Shown: piece after piece, positions 1 through 8,186 of the stretch | Position numbering within the stretch: position 1 is the first letter of the stretch | Layout of the letters: each line of letters starts with the position of its first letter | Assembly: GCF_002812985.1 (NCBI RefSeq) | Contig: NZ_PGCP01000041.1 | Location: 44,985-108,984, forward strand | Direction of reading: 5' to 3' | Length of the DNA: 64,000 nucleotides | Source of the DNA: Aeromonas lusitana | Lineage (GTDB): Bacteria; Pseudomonadota; Gammaproteobacteria; Enterobacterales; Aeromonadaceae | Translations under genes and position numbers: made by a program | The notes under the pieces: model-generated | What the model was told of the DNA's origin: nothing | The model's database searches: none | What the model saw: the letters and a program-made list of their open reading frames with translations, nothing else

Positions 1-1062
1 GTCTGGAACCGCAACGTCGAGCAGGTCGAGGTGATCCGCGCCCGCTTCGTGGCACTGGCCACCGGCGGTGCCTCCAAGGTGTATCAGTACACCTCCAACC
101 CGGATGTGAGTTCCGGCGATGGTATCGCCATGGCCTGGCGCGCCGGCTGCCGGGTGGCGAACCTGGAGTTCAACCAGTTCCACCCCACCAGCCTGTTCCA
201 CCCCGACGATCCCAACTTCCTGCTGACCGAAGCCCTGCGCGGGGAAGGGGCCTATCTGCGCCGCCCGGACGGCAGCCGCTTCATGTCAGACTTTGATCCC
301 AGGGAAGAGCTGGCGCCGCGCGACATAGTCGCCCGCGCCATCGACCATGAGATGAAGCGGCTCGGTGCCGACTGCATGTATCTGGACATCAGCCACAAGC
401 CGGCGGACTTCATCGTCAAGCACTTCCCCACCATTCACGAGCGCTGCCTCGCGGTGGGCATCGACATCACCAAGGAAGCCATGCCGATCGTGCCGGCGGC
501 CCACTACACCTGCGGTGGCGTGATGATCGACGGCAACGGCCAGACCGATATCCCGGGTCTCTACGCCATCGGCGAGGTGACCTATACCGGCCTGCACGGC
601 GCCAACCGCATGGCCTCCAACTCCCTGCTGGAATGCGTGGTCTACGCCCATCAGGCAGGAGCCGACATCCTGGCCAAGCTGCCCATGAGCGTGGAGCCGC
701 CCAGGCTGCCAGCCTGGGACGAGAGCCAGGTGGACGATTCGGATGAGCAGGTAGTGATCCAGCACAACTGGCACGAGCTGCGGCTGATGATGTGGGACTA
801 TGTGGGCATAGTGCGCACCAACAAGCGCCTCGCCCGCGCCAAGCGCCGCATCGATCTGCTCAAGCAGGAGGTGCAGGAGTACTACGCGAACTTCCGGGTC
901 TCCAACAACCTGCTGGAGCTGCGCAACCTGCTGCAGGTGGCCGAGCTCATCGTCAACTGCGCCCTGCAGCGCAAGGAGTCCCGCGGCCTGCACTACAACC
1001 TGGATTACCCGGATATGCAACCGGACTCCAAACCGACCGTGCTGACCCCGGATAGGGATTGA
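1..1062 (+). CDS. nadB: L-aspartate oxidase, 3' part (start lies left of the window)
   Basis: Flavoprotein that oxidises L-aspartate to iminoaspartate, the first step of de novo NAD synthesis in the cytoplasm. The open frame runs from base 1 with no start, so the N-terminal FAD-binding (GxGxxG) region is missing; 353 residues are visible. Family signatures seen: [10 protein letters not shown] near the left edge, FNQFHPT, the [14 protein letters not shown] segment, the HYTCGGV active-site stretch, and [15 protein letters not shown] binding FAD. The helical C-terminal domain ([18 protein letters not shown]) ends normally. It is a close relative of SdhA/FrdA, and sdhE, the FAD-attachment factor for that family, lies just downstream on the other strand. 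A hairpin terminator follows the stop. Confidence 0.95.
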   Translation, partial: VWNRNVEQVEVIRARFVALATGGASKVYQYTSNPDVSSGDGIAMAWRAGCRVANLEFNQFHPTSLFHPDDPNFLLTEALRGEGAYLRRPDGSRFMSDFDPREELAPRDIVARAIDHEMKRLGADCMYLDISHKPADFIVKHFPTIHERCLAVGIDITKEAMPIVPAAHYTCGGVMIDGNGQTDIPGLYAIGEVTYTGLHGANRMASNSLLECVVYAHQAGADILAKLPMSVEPPRLPAWDESQVDDSDEQVVIQHNWHELRLMMWDYVGIVRTNKRLARAKRRIDLLKQEVQEYYANFRVSNNLLELRNLLQVAELIVNCALQRKESRGLHYNLDYPDMQPDSKPTVLTPDRD

Positions 1063-1083
1063 CCCCTTCTGCAGCAAATGACC

Positions 1084-1117
1084 CAGATGACCTCGCTCCG
1101 GCGGGGTCATCTGCTTT
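1084..1117 (+). terminator. Hairpin terminator after nadB
   Basis: Nine-base arms (CAGATGACC at 1084-1092 and GGTCATCTG at 1105-1113) followed by a short T run, 22 bases after the nadB stop. It sits between convergent nadB and ygfX. Confidence 0.7.
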
Positions 1118-1186
1118 TAGAGAAAGGCGAGGAGTTACCTTCGTATTGGGGAGGATTTTGCAGGCGATGGGCGATAAAGCGTCCCC

Positions 1187-1573
1187 TTAACGGGGCGGGG
1201 CGAGATGAATGGCGCGGGCCAGGGCACGGTAGTGCTCGGGGGCCAAGGCATCGGAGAACAGCCAGAGCTGGGCCTCGGGCCCTGCTTCCCCTTGCAGGCG
1301 CAGCCAGAGCACACCGGGCAGGATGCGGCTGCGGGGCTCCAGCCGATAGCGCCGTCCCTGCCAGTCCAGCCAGTCGCCGTCCCAGACAAGTTCACCACAG
1401 ACATCCAGGGTACGCCGCCAGGCGAGCCAAAGACCCGTCAGCCAGCAAGGCATAAGGAACCCCCACTGCCAGCCCTGGATCAGGCTGGCGGCGGGCCAGA
1501 GCGACAAGAAAAACAGGATGCACAGCAGGCACTGCTGCTGGCGGGAGACAGACACGGGCATGGACACCCGCAT
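1187..1573 (-). CDS. ygfX: YgfX (CptA) family small inner-membrane protein
   Basis: 128 residues. Two hydrophobic segments lie in the first 50 residues (LCILFFLSLWPAASLIQ and WGFLMPCWLTGLWLAW), followed by a soluble domain rich in Trp/Leu (WDGDWLDWQGRRYRLE, LWLRLQGE). This matches the YgfX/CptA family, reported in E. coli as the partner of SdhE (YgfY/CptB) and proposed to affect cytoskeletal proteins; that toxin-antitoxin role is disputed. It starts 6 bases after the sdhE stop, so the two are surely one transcript. It is convergent with nadB. The identification rests on neighbourhood plus topology; the sequence of this family is poorly conserved. Confidence 0.8.
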   Translation of the reverse strand: MRVSMPVSVSRQQQCLLCILFFLSLWPAASLIQGWQWGFLMPCWLTGLWLAWRRTLDVCGELVWDGDWLDWQGRRYRLEPRSRILPGVLWLRLQGEAGPEAQLWLFSDALAPEHYRALARAIHLAPPR

Positions 1574-1579
1574 CGGGGA

Positions 1580-1849
1580 TCAGCGCTGCTGGTCGTGGCG
1601 GGCCTGGTTGCGCTCCAGGATCAGGGGGATCATGGCGGCGAAGGCAGGATCTTCCGGCACGCCGTGGCCCATGCACCATTTGAACAGATCCGGATCGTCG
1701 CTTTCGAGCAGGCGGATGAAGGTGTGTTTCTGCTCCTCGTCCAGAGCATCGAATTCATGTTCAAGAAAAGGCATAAAGATCACATCCAGCTCGAGCATGC
1801 CGCGGCGGCAGGCCCATTTCAGGCGGGACTTTTCAATTGGGCTCAACAT
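1580..1849 (-). CDS. sdhE: FAD assembly factor SdhE
   Basis: 89-residue protein needed for covalent attachment of FAD to succinate dehydrogenase SdhA (and fumarate reductase FrdA). The diagnostic RGxxE motif is present as RRGMLELD near residues 15-22, followed by the conserved FMPFLEHEFDALDEEQ and LLESDDPDLFKWCMG stretches. The ATG at 1849 is chosen over an upstream extension because AAGGAGAG lies 6 bases before it and family members begin with M-L-x-x-x-x-K. It is the first gene of a pair with ygfX and divergent from ygfZ, the arrangement also found in E. coli. Confidence 0.95.
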   Translation of the reverse strand: MLSPIEKSRLKWACRRGMLELDVIFMPFLEHEFDALDEEQKHTFIRLLESDDPDLFKWCMGHGVPEDPAFAAMIPLILERNQARHDQQR

Positions 1850-1962
1850 GGAACTCTCCTTACAAAGACTCGGGAATGGTAGCAGCTGGATTTTCCGGCT
1901 GACAAACATTCCTTACGTCTTTACCATGCAGGTCACATACTTTCTGTCTCTGGAATACCATC

Positions 1963-2874
1963 GTGAGCCTGCCAACGCCTGTTTTTCCTGCCGAGCCAAC
2001 CCTCTTCTCCCTGACCGATGTCGCCATCACCCGCTTGCGCGGCCTCGACCGAGCCAAGTATCTGCAAGGCCAGGTCACCTGCGACGTCAACGCTCTGCAA
2101 CCGGGTCAGAGCACCCTCGGCGGCCACTGCGATCCCAAGGGCAAGCTGTGGAGCAATTTTCGCCTGCTCTGCCTGGAAGACAGCCTGCTGCTGCTGACCA
2201 AGCCTTCCGTGCTGGTGCGTCAGCTGCCCGAACTCAAGAAGTTTGCCGTGTTCGCCAAGGTGGAGATAGACACCTATCCGGGGCTCACGGTCGGTGTGGC
2301 GGGTCAGGGCACGGATGCCTGGATAGCTGCCCGCTTTGGGGTGCAAGGGACGGCCCTTATCGAAGGAGGCATGGCGGTGCAGGTGGAAGCGGATCGCTGG
2401 CTGCTGGTGAGCGAGCTACCGCTGGAGCTCGGCTTGCCCGCCGGGCAGGAGTCACTCTGGTGGGGGCTGGACATCAAGGCCGGCATCCCGCACCTGGAGG
2501 CGGTCCATCAGGGCGAGTACATCCCCCAGATGTTGAACCTGCAGGCGCTGGACGGCATCAGCTTCACCAAGGGTTGCTACATGGGGCAGGAGATAGTGGC
2601 CCGCGCCAAATATCGCGGCGCCAACAACCGCGCCCTGTTCGTGCTGGCAGGCACTGCCACCAACCCGGTCGCCAGTGGCGATGCCCTGGAGATCCGCCTC
2701 GGTGATAACTGGCGCCGCAGCGGCATGGTGCTCAACGCCTGGCAGCAGGAGGGTCAGCTGTGGCTCACCGCCGTGCTGCCCAAGGACACAGAGGCCGACG
2801 CCCAGTTTCGTCTCAAGCAGGACGAGGCTGCCAGCCTGCGCCTGCAACCTCTGCCCTACCCGCTGGTCGACTGA
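1963..2874 (+). CDS. ygfZ: tRNA-modifying / folate-binding protein YgfZ
   Basis: 303 residues, GTG start. It is a GcvT-like fold protein that binds folate and supports assembly or repair of certain Fe-S proteins, including the tRNA thiotransferase MiaB. The family signature KGCYMGQEIVARAKYRG with the invariant Cys is present at about residues 203-219; RAKYLQGQVTCDVN near the N-terminus is also typical. The start is a GTG with only weak Shine-Dalgarno bases, but the protein begins at the expected place for the family. It is divergent from sdhE, 113 bases apart, so both promoters lie in 1850-1962. Confidence 0.93.
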   Translation: MSLPTPVFPAEPTLFSLTDVAITRLRGLDRAKYLQGQVTCDVNALQPGQSTLGGHCDPKGKLWSNFRLLCLEDSLLLLTKPSVLVRQLPELKKFAVFAKVEIDTYPGLTVGVAGQGTDAWIAARFGVQGTALIEGGMAVQVEADRWLLVSELPLELGLPAGQESLWWGLDIKAGIPHLEAVHQGEYIPQMLNLQALDGISFTKGCYMGQEIVARAKYRGANNRALFVLAGTATNPVASGDALEIRLGDNWRRSGMVLNAWQQEGQLWLTAVLPKDTEADAQFRLKQDEAASLRLQPLPYPLVD

Positions 2875-2892
2875 CCCTTAGCGCTCTCTGGC

Positions 2893-3774
2893 TCAACGAG
2901 GCACCCGTGCCAGCAGTGCCTCCTTGAGCCAGCGCCCCGCCTGCCCGAGCGGGCGGGCGCGATGCCACTGCAGCTCCAGCGCCAACTCGGCCTGAGCGAT
3001 AAAATCTGGCTGCAACACCACCACCTCCCCCCGCGCCAGCGGCCGATGCAGCAGGAAATCGGGCACCGCCGCCCAGCCCAGCCCCAGTTTTACCAGCTCC
3101 AGGATGCCGAGATCCCCCTCGACCCACCACACCTGGGCCGAGAGCCGGAAGCGGTTGCGCTCCGTCCCCTCCCGTCGTCCCGTCACCATCAGCTGGCGGG
3201 CGCCCTGCAGGTCGCTCTCGTGCAGCGGCACCTTGTGCGCCAGGGGGTGATCCGGCGAGACCACCAGCGGCATGCTGACGGCCCCCAGTGAGCGGGCAAC
3301 CAGCTCCCGCACCGGCTGTACCTGCTGATAGCTGATGCCGAGCTGGGCCCGTCCACTCTTGAGCAGATCGGTCACGTCCTCCATCAGGGGGAACAGCAGC
3401 TCCAGCTCCACCGCCGGGTAGCGGGTGGCGAACTCCTCCAGCAGGGCGCCGAGCCAGGGCAGATGGGAGTCATCATCGATGGCCAGGGTGAGCCGCGACT
3501 CAGTGCCGCTGGCCAGCTCGCCGGCGATGGCCTGCAGCCGCTCGCTCTGGGCCAGCAGCACGCTGGCTTCCTGCTGGATGCGCGCCCCCGCCACCGTCAG
3601 CACGGGGTAACGGCCGCTGCGATCGAACAGCTCGAGGCCAAGATCTATCTCCAGATTGGCGATGGCCATGCTAACCACGGATTGCGCCTTGCCCAATTTG
3701 CGGGCGGCGGCGGAGAAAGATCCTGTCTCGGCCGTCGCCAGCAGCGCCTTGAGTTGTTCCAGTGAAGGGGTCAT
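2893..3774 (-). CDS. LysR-family transcriptional regulator, divergent from the PACE efflux gene
   Basis: 293 residues. The N-terminal winged helix-turn-helix is clear (LEQLKALLATAETGSFSAAA, then AQSVVSMAIANLE at about 30-42), followed by the two-lobed effector domain. AGGAG precedes the ATG. It is transcribed away from the PACE-family gene at 3920, which is the usual arrangement for LysR regulators of such pumps (for example AceR/AceI). The 145-base gap holds a near-perfect palindrome (see 3820-3870), so this protein probably represses itself and activates the pump. The effector is unknown, though cationic biocides or polyamines would fit the family. Confidence 0.85.
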   Translation of the reverse strand: MTPSLEQLKALLATAETGSFSAAARKLGKAQSVVSMAIANLEIDLGLELFDRSGRYPVLTVAGARIQQEASVLLAQSERLQAIAGELASGTESRLTLAIDDDSHLPWLGALLEEFATRYPAVELELLFPLMEDVTDLLKSGRAQLGISYQQVQPVRELVARSLGAVSMPLVVSPDHPLAHKVPLHESDLQGARQLMVTGRREGTERNRFRLSAQVWWVEGDLGILELVKLGLGWAAVPDFLLHRPLARGEVVVLQPDFIAQAELALELQWHRARPLGQAGRWLKEALLARVPR

Positions 3775-3819
3775 GAGGGGGCTCCTGTCATGGGCGGGCC
3801 GCGATACGGCCCACTGATG

Positions 3820-3870
3820 TATCTATTTTAGCGATAGATACCAACGTGAACCTATCTGTAAATCGCGATA
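3820..3870. promoter_or_regulatory. LysR operator: two palindromic sites
   Basis: Site 1 at 3820-3840 is TATCTAT - 7 bases - ATAGATA, a perfect inverted repeat. Site 2 is a weaker TATC...GATA at 3853-3870. Their centres are about 31 bases apart, three helical turns, as expected for the recognition and activation sites of a LysR tetramer. Confidence 0.65.
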
Positions 3871-3919
3871 AATTGCCCGTCATCAACCGTCGTCCAACGA
3901 GAAAAGGGAGACATTAAAG

Positions 3920-4357
3920 ATGCGTAATACTCGTGACCGCCTGCGTCATGCCATCGGTTTCGAACTGATTGGTCTGCTGATCGCCGCCCCGCTGGCGAGC
4001 TGGGCCACCGGCGTCGGTCTCAATCACATGGGGCCGCTGGCCCTGTTCTTCTCGGTCGTCGCTACTGTGTGGAACTATGTCTACAACATCGGCGTGGACA
4101 AGCTGCTGCTGCGCTATCAGGGCCACACCCACAAGTCGCTGTGGCAGCGGGTGCTGCATACCTTTGGTTTCGAGGGGGGCTTGCTTATCGTCGCCCTGCC
4201 GGCCATGTGCTGGTGGCTCGACATCGGCCTGCTGGAGGCGCTGGTACTGGACATGGGCTTCGTGCTGTTCTACCTGGTCTATGCCTTCGTCTACAACTGG
4301 AGCTATGACAAGGTGTTCCCCATCCCGAGCCAATCGGCCCAGCGGGTACCCGGTTAA
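3920..4357 (+). CDS. PACE-family multidrug/biocide efflux transporter
   Basis: 145 residues with four hydrophobic helices arranged as two similar pairs, the tandem bacterial transmembrane pair architecture of proteobacterial antimicrobial compound efflux proteins (AceI type). Family motifs are visible: RxxHxxxFE as RLRHAIGFELIG with the membrane-embedded acidic residue at about 15, WNYVYN at about 52, HTFGFEGGLL at about 81, and FxxYxxxYNWxYDxVFP at the C-terminus. Known members export chlorhexidine or short-chain diamines using the proton gradient. Regulation by the divergent LysR gene is likely. Confidence 0.92.
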   Translation: MRNTRDRLRHAIGFELIGLLIAAPLASWATGVGLNHMGPLALFFSVVATVWNYVYNIGVDKLLLRYQGHTHKSLWQRVLHTFGFEGGLLIVALPAMCWWLDIGLLEALVLDMGFVLFYLVYAFVYNWSYDKVFPIPSQSAQRVPG

Positions 4358-4381
4358 TCGAACGACATAGGAAGTGACGAG

Positions 4382-4410
4382 GCACCATCATGCGGGCTGC
4401 ATGATGGTGC
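4382..4410. terminator. 12-bp perfect hairpin between convergent genes
   Basis: GCACCATCATGC (4382-4393) pairs fully with 4399-4410 across a 5-base loop. No clear T run follows on either side, so it may be a transcript-end stabiliser rather than an intrinsic terminator. Confidence 0.5.
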
Positions 4411-4436
4411 TGATCTGATTCTCAGGGGGCAGGCGT

Positions 4437-4778
4437 TCAGGCTTGCGCCTTCACCTCTTCGGCGGGCACGTCGGTCTGGGCTGCTTCCTGGTTCAGCATG
4501 GCCTCGAGATCGTTCTGATACTGGTTCAGCATGCGCTGAGCCGCGTGCATGTCACCCTTGTGCAGACGCTCGAACAGATGATGCTGGATCACGCCATTGA
4601 GGTATTCCACCGTGACCGGCTGCTCCAGGGTCGACAGCAACTCCTCTTTTTCCAGCTCGGCGTTGATCTCATCGACGCTGGTACGCAGCAGACCGGACAG
4701 TTGCACCAGCATGCGACGCTCACCTTCACGCAACAGGCTCAACATGCGGTTTCTCTGCTGCTCATTCTGTTGGGTCAT
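4437..4778 (-). CDS. Conserved-looking helical protein of unknown function
   Basis: 113 residues, not recognised. It is very hydrophilic and apparently all alpha-helical, rich in Gln, Glu and Leu (QQNEQQRNRMLSLLREGE, ELEKEELLSTLEQ, MHAAQRMLNQYQNDLEAML), with no Cys, no signal peptide and no membrane segment. The ATG at 4778 is preferred to one nine codons upstream because AAGGAA lies 4 bases before it. It is a single-gene unit between convergent PACE and divergent cutA. The heptad-like Leu spacing suggests coiled-coil oligomerisation. Codon use resembles the neighbours, so it is probably native. Confidence 0.7.
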   Translation of the reverse strand: MTQQNEQQRNRMLSLLREGERRMLVQLSGLLRTSVDEINAELEKEELLSTLEQPVTVEYLNGVIQHHLFERLHKGDMHAAQRMLNQYQNDLEAMLNQEAAQTDVPAEEVKAQA

Positions 4779-4971
4779 ACATTTCCTTACGTAAAGTGGG
4801 AACAAGCCAGCTCATTTTGCCCTGTCCTTTTCACAGCGTCTATCTCGGGCACACCACTTATTTGCAGGTCGGATAAGCGGGCGCGCATCGGGTGCTATTT
4901 GCCTCTTTGCTCGGTATAGTGATCGCTGATCCAGAGGGCCAAGCGGCCCCTTAGACGAGACATGCCATACC

Positions 4972-5289
4972 ATGACCGACGCCATTCTGGTGCTCTGCAC
5001 CTGTCCGGATGAAGCCAGCGCGGATCTCATCTGCGAACAGCTGCTGAGCCGCAACCTCGCCGCCTGCATCAACCAGCTGCCCGGGCTCACCTCCGTCTAT
5101 CGCTGGCAGGGGCAGATAGAGCGCAGCCGCGAGATCCAGCTCATCATCAAGTCCAGAGACGCCCTGTTCGAGCCGCTGCGCCAGTGCATCCAGGACCATC
5201 ATCCCTACGAGGTGCCGGAGATCCTGGCCCTGCCCATCGCCCAGGGACATCAGCCCTATCTCGACTGGCTGACCCAGGAGACCTCATGA
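4972..5289 (+). CDS. cutA: Divalent-cation tolerance protein CutA
   Basis: 105 residues, the usual length of the trimeric CutA1 family. Signatures: TCPDEASADLICEQLLSRNLAACINQ at the N-terminus, SVYRWQGQIE in the middle, and HPYEVPEILALPI near residue 85. The family is widespread, forms a very stable trimer with a ferredoxin-like fold, and in E. coli its locus affects copper tolerance, though the protein's biochemical role is unsettled. The stop codon overlaps the dsbD ATG (ATGA), the same cutA-dsbD order as in E. coli, where dsbD was first found as cutA2. Confidence 0.95.
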   Translation: MTDAILVLCTCPDEASADLICEQLLSRNLAACINQLPGLTSVYRWQGQIERSREIQLIIKSRDALFEPLRQCIQDHHPYEVPEILALPIAQGHQPYLDWLTQETS

Positions 5290-7064
5290 CGATGCGCGCC
5301 CTGCTCTCTTCCGTGCTCATACTGCTGGCCCTGCTCACCTCTCAGGTTCAGGCCAGCAGTCAGGATCTGCTGAGCAGCCTCGGCATCCAGGCCGGCTCAC
5401 AACCCCAGTTTCTGAAAGTCGATGAGGCCTTCAGCCTGCAGAGCGAGCAGCAGGGCAACCTGCTGCGGTTGACCCTGCACATCGCCGATGGCTACTACCT
5501 CTATCGCCATCGCTTCAGCTTCAAGGGGGAGAACCTCGCCTTCCAGACCCCGGAGTTGCCCGTCGGGGCCGAGCACGAGGATGATTTCTTCGGCAAGACC
5601 CAGGTCTATTACCAGCAGGTCGAGATCCCCGTCACCTTGACCGAGGCGGGTCAAGCAGCCAGCCTCACCGTCAGCTATCAGGGCTGCACCGAGGGACTCT
5701 GTTATCCGCCTACCGACCAGCGGGTCGAGGTGCAACCCCTGATGGCCAGCACAGCCACGGATAAGAGCGATCCAAGCGCCGACACGGCCACTGCCCCCGC
5801 CAGCAGCCAGCAGGATCAACTGGCGGCCGCCCTCGGCAGCCAGGGCTTCTGGCTCAGTATCGCCGCCTTCTTCGCGCTGGGGTTGGGGCTCGCCTTCACC
5901 CCCTGCGTCTTCCCCATGTACCCCATACTGACCGGCATCATAGCCGGTGCGGGTCAGCACCTCTCCACCCGCCGCGCCTTCCTGCTCTCCTTCGTCTATG
6001 TGCAGGGCATGGCCATCACCTATACCCTGCTCGGGCTGGTGGTGGCGTCGGCCGGCTTGCAGTTCCAGGCCGCGTTGCAGCACCCCTATGTGCTGATCGG
6101 CCTCTCGGTGATGTTCGTGCTGCTGGCGCTCTCCATGTTCGGGCTCTACAGCCTGCAACTGCCGAGCAGCCTGCAAACCCGGCTCTCAGGCCTCTCCAAT
6201 CGCCAACAGGGCGGCTCAGTGGTGGGGGTCGGCATCATGGGCATGATCTCCGGCCTGGTCTGCTCCCCCTGCACCACGGCGCCCCTGTCGGGGGCCCTCA
6301 TCTACGTGGCCCAGAGCGGCGATCTCTGGCTCGGCGGCGCGGCCCTCTATGCCCTCTCTCTGGGCATGGGGCTGCCCCTGCTGCTGCTCGGCACCTCGGG
6401 GGGCAAGCTGCTACCCAGGGCCGGCGCCTGGATGGACGTGATCAAGCAGCTGTTTGGCTTTGCACTCCTGGCGGTGCCCCTGCTGCTGCTCTCCCGCCTG
6501 TGGAGCGACCAGATTGCTACCCTGGCCTGGCTGATCTGGGGGCTCATGCTGTGCGCCTATCTCTATCACCACAACCAGCACAGGCCCCATTCGGTGGGCA
6601 AGAGCCTGTGTGGCTTCGCCCTCTTGCTGGCGATGATGGGCACAGTGGTGGTGGCCAAGGATCTGCTGCTGCCGAGCCCAGATGCCGCCGCGAGCACTCA
6701 GCGCGAGGCGCCGCAGTTTATCCGCATCAAGACGCTGGATGATCTCAAGAGCCAGCTCGCCGCCGCCCGTGGCAAGCCTGTGCTGCTGGATCTCTATGCC
6801 GACTGGTGCGTGGCCTGCAAGGAGTTCGAGCACAAGACCTTCAGCGACCCGGCGGTGCGGGCGCGCTTCGCCAGCATGGTGCAGCTGCAGGCGGATGTCA
6901 CCGCCAATGACGATGCCGACGTCGAGCTGCTCAATGGCCTGAATGTGCTGGGGCTGCCGACCCTGATCTTCTTCGATAGCGCTGGCAATGAGGTGAGCGG
7001 CCAGCGGGTGACCGGCTTTATGGGGCCGACCGAGTTCCTCGGTCAACTCGACAAGCTGCGCTAG
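5286..7064 (+). CDS. dsbD: Thiol:disulfide interchange protein DsbD
   Basis: 592 residues. Carries electrons from cytoplasmic thioredoxin across the inner membrane to periplasmic DsbC, DsbG and CcmG. All three domains are present. A signal peptide (ending ...TSQVQA) leads the periplasmic alpha domain with its Cys pair in GCTEGLCYPP (about 133-140). Eight membrane helices carry the redox cysteines in TPCVFPMYP (about 205) and SPCTTAPLSG (about 327). A C-terminal periplasmic thioredoxin domain has the CxxC in DWCVACKEF (about 506-512). The ATG at 5286, overlapping the cutA stop, is chosen because the signal peptide begins right there. Confidence 0.96.
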   Translation: MTMRALLSSVLILLALLTSQVQASSQDLLSSLGIQAGSQPQFLKVDEAFSLQSEQQGNLLRLTLHIADGYYLYRHRFSFKGENLAFQTPELPVGAEHEDDFFGKTQVYYQQVEIPVTLTEAGQAASLTVSYQGCTEGLCYPPTDQRVEVQPLMASTATDKSDPSADTATAPASSQQDQLAAALGSQGFWLSIAAFFALGLGLAFTPCVFPMYPILTGIIAGAGQHLSTRRAFLLSFVYVQGMAITYTLLGLVVASAGLQFQAALQHPYVLIGLSVMFVLLALSMFGLYSLQLPSSLQTRLSGLSNRQQGGSVVGVGIMGMISGLVCSPCTTAPLSGALIYVAQSGDLWLGGAALYALSLGMGLPLLLLGTSGGKLLPRAGAWMDVIKQLFGFALLAVPLLLLSRLWSDQIATLAWLIWGLMLCAYLYHHNQHRPHSVGKSLCGFALLLAMMGTVVVAKDLLLPSPDAAASTQREAPQFIRIKTLDDLKSQLAAARGKPVLLDLYADWCVACKEFEHKTFSDPAVRARFASMVQLQADVTANDDADVELLNGLNVLGLPTLIFFDSAGNEVSGQRVTGFMGPTEFLGQLDKLR

Positions 7065-7595
7065 ATGGAGCTGCGGCGCCTGTCACCGGCGAATCCAGAC
7101 CACCGTCAGTGGCTGGAGGAGGTTGTGATGGCGGCGCCCGCCTACAGCTGGCTGACCGAGGGCAAGGCCCCCGACCCTAGCGATGCCCTGGAGATACTGA
7201 ATGTCTGCCCACCCGGCATAGGGGAGGACGACAAGTTCGTGCTGGCCGTTCTGGAGGGAGAAGCACTGCTTGGCTGCATCGATCTTGTTCGTGGTTATCC
7301 GGATGAGCAGACGGCCTACCTCGGCCTATTGCTGTTGAAGGAGTGCTGGCAGGGACAAGGGATCGGCAACAAGCTGGTCGCACGGCTCATGGAAATGGCG
7401 GCCGGCTGGGGTTGCACCGCCATGCGACTCGGGGTCATAGAAACCAACCGGCCCGCCCTGCATTTCTGGGTCAGGCACGGCTTCCAGCTGGTGGGCAGCA
7501 AACGGATCGCCGGGTTCAGCGGCAATACCCTGGTCATGAGCCGCGCCGTCAGCTATCCCTATACCCTCCCCCTCAGGCCAGCCATAGCGCGCTGA
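7065..7595 (+). CDS. GNAT-family N-acetyltransferase
   Basis: 176 residues, starting on the base after the dsbD stop, so co-translated with it. The acetyl-CoA loop motif is seen as KECWQGQGIGNKLVARLMEMA (Q-x-x-G-I-G) around residues 99-119, followed by the beta-bulge strand MRLGVIETNRPALHFWVRHGFQLVG that is standard for GNAT enzymes. The substrate cannot be told. Its tight coupling to cutA-dsbD hints at a shared transcript rather than a shared pathway. Confidence 0.85.
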   Translation: MELRRLSPANPDHRQWLEEVVMAAPAYSWLTEGKAPDPSDALEILNVCPPGIGEDDKFVLAVLEGEALLGCIDLVRGYPDEQTAYLGLLLLKECWQGQGIGNKLVARLMEMAAGWGCTAMRLGVIETNRPALHFWVRHGFQLVGSKRIAGFSGNTLVMSRAVSYPYTLPLRPAIAR

Positions 7596-7673
7596 TTTTT
7601 CTGGCCATCCCTTGTATCTGTCCGGCGCCGTGGCAAACTTTGCCCCTTGTGTCTCGCATCATCCGGAGTTTCG

Positions 7674-8114
7674 ATGAAAAAGTGGTTCATTCCCCTGCTG
7701 GCCCTCTGCCTCTATGGCTGTGAGGCGGGCCCGGGTGAAGAGGCGATCCAGAGCCAAGTCACCGCCAAACTGCAAGCAGAGACAGACCCGAACCTGTTTG
7801 ATATCAGTGCCTTCAGCGTGCTTGGCAAGGATGAGCGGATGGAGGGCGTCTACCTGGTCAAGGTGGGTTATCAGTTGCACTTCAAGCAGGGGCTGGAGCA
7901 GTTGCAGATCCTGCAAGATGAAGATCTGGTCTACGACAGGGTCGGCCCCTTCCAGCAGGAGATGGGCCTGATGGAGCTTGAGCGCAAATACGGCGAGTTC
8001 GAGGCGGGTCAGGTCCTGGCGCAAGAAACCGAAGTCTGGATGATGAAGACGGAGCAGGGCTGGCGCCTGGCCGAGCCCGGCCAGACACCTGCACAGAACA
8101 CGCCCGCCTCCTGA
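7674..8114 (+). CDS. Putative lipoprotein of unknown function
   Basis: 146 residues. The signal peptide ends in a lipobox-like ALCLYGC with Cys at about residue 17, so the mature protein is probably lipid-anchored. The start at 7674 (MKKWFIPLL) follows CCGGAG and gives a classic signal sequence. The mature part is acidic with alternating strands (YLVKVGYQLHFKQGLEQLQ, MMKTEQGWRLAE), reminiscent of small NTF2-like or DUF-type lipoproteins, but no family is recognised. It stands alone between a GNAT gene and a convergent oxidase. Confidence 0.75.
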   Translation: MKKWFIPLLALCLYGCEAGPGEEAIQSQVTAKLQAETDPNLFDISAFSVLGKDERMEGVYLVKVGYQLHFKQGLEQLQILQDEDLVYDRVGPFQQEMGLMELERKYGEFEAGQVLAQETEVWMMKTEQGWRLAEPGQTPAQNTPAS

Positions 8115-8186
8115 CTGTCCCGGGGCCTTGCAGAAACTGGCCCCTTGCTCATTGGCCCCGGCGTCTCCCCGGCACCGGTCAGCGCC

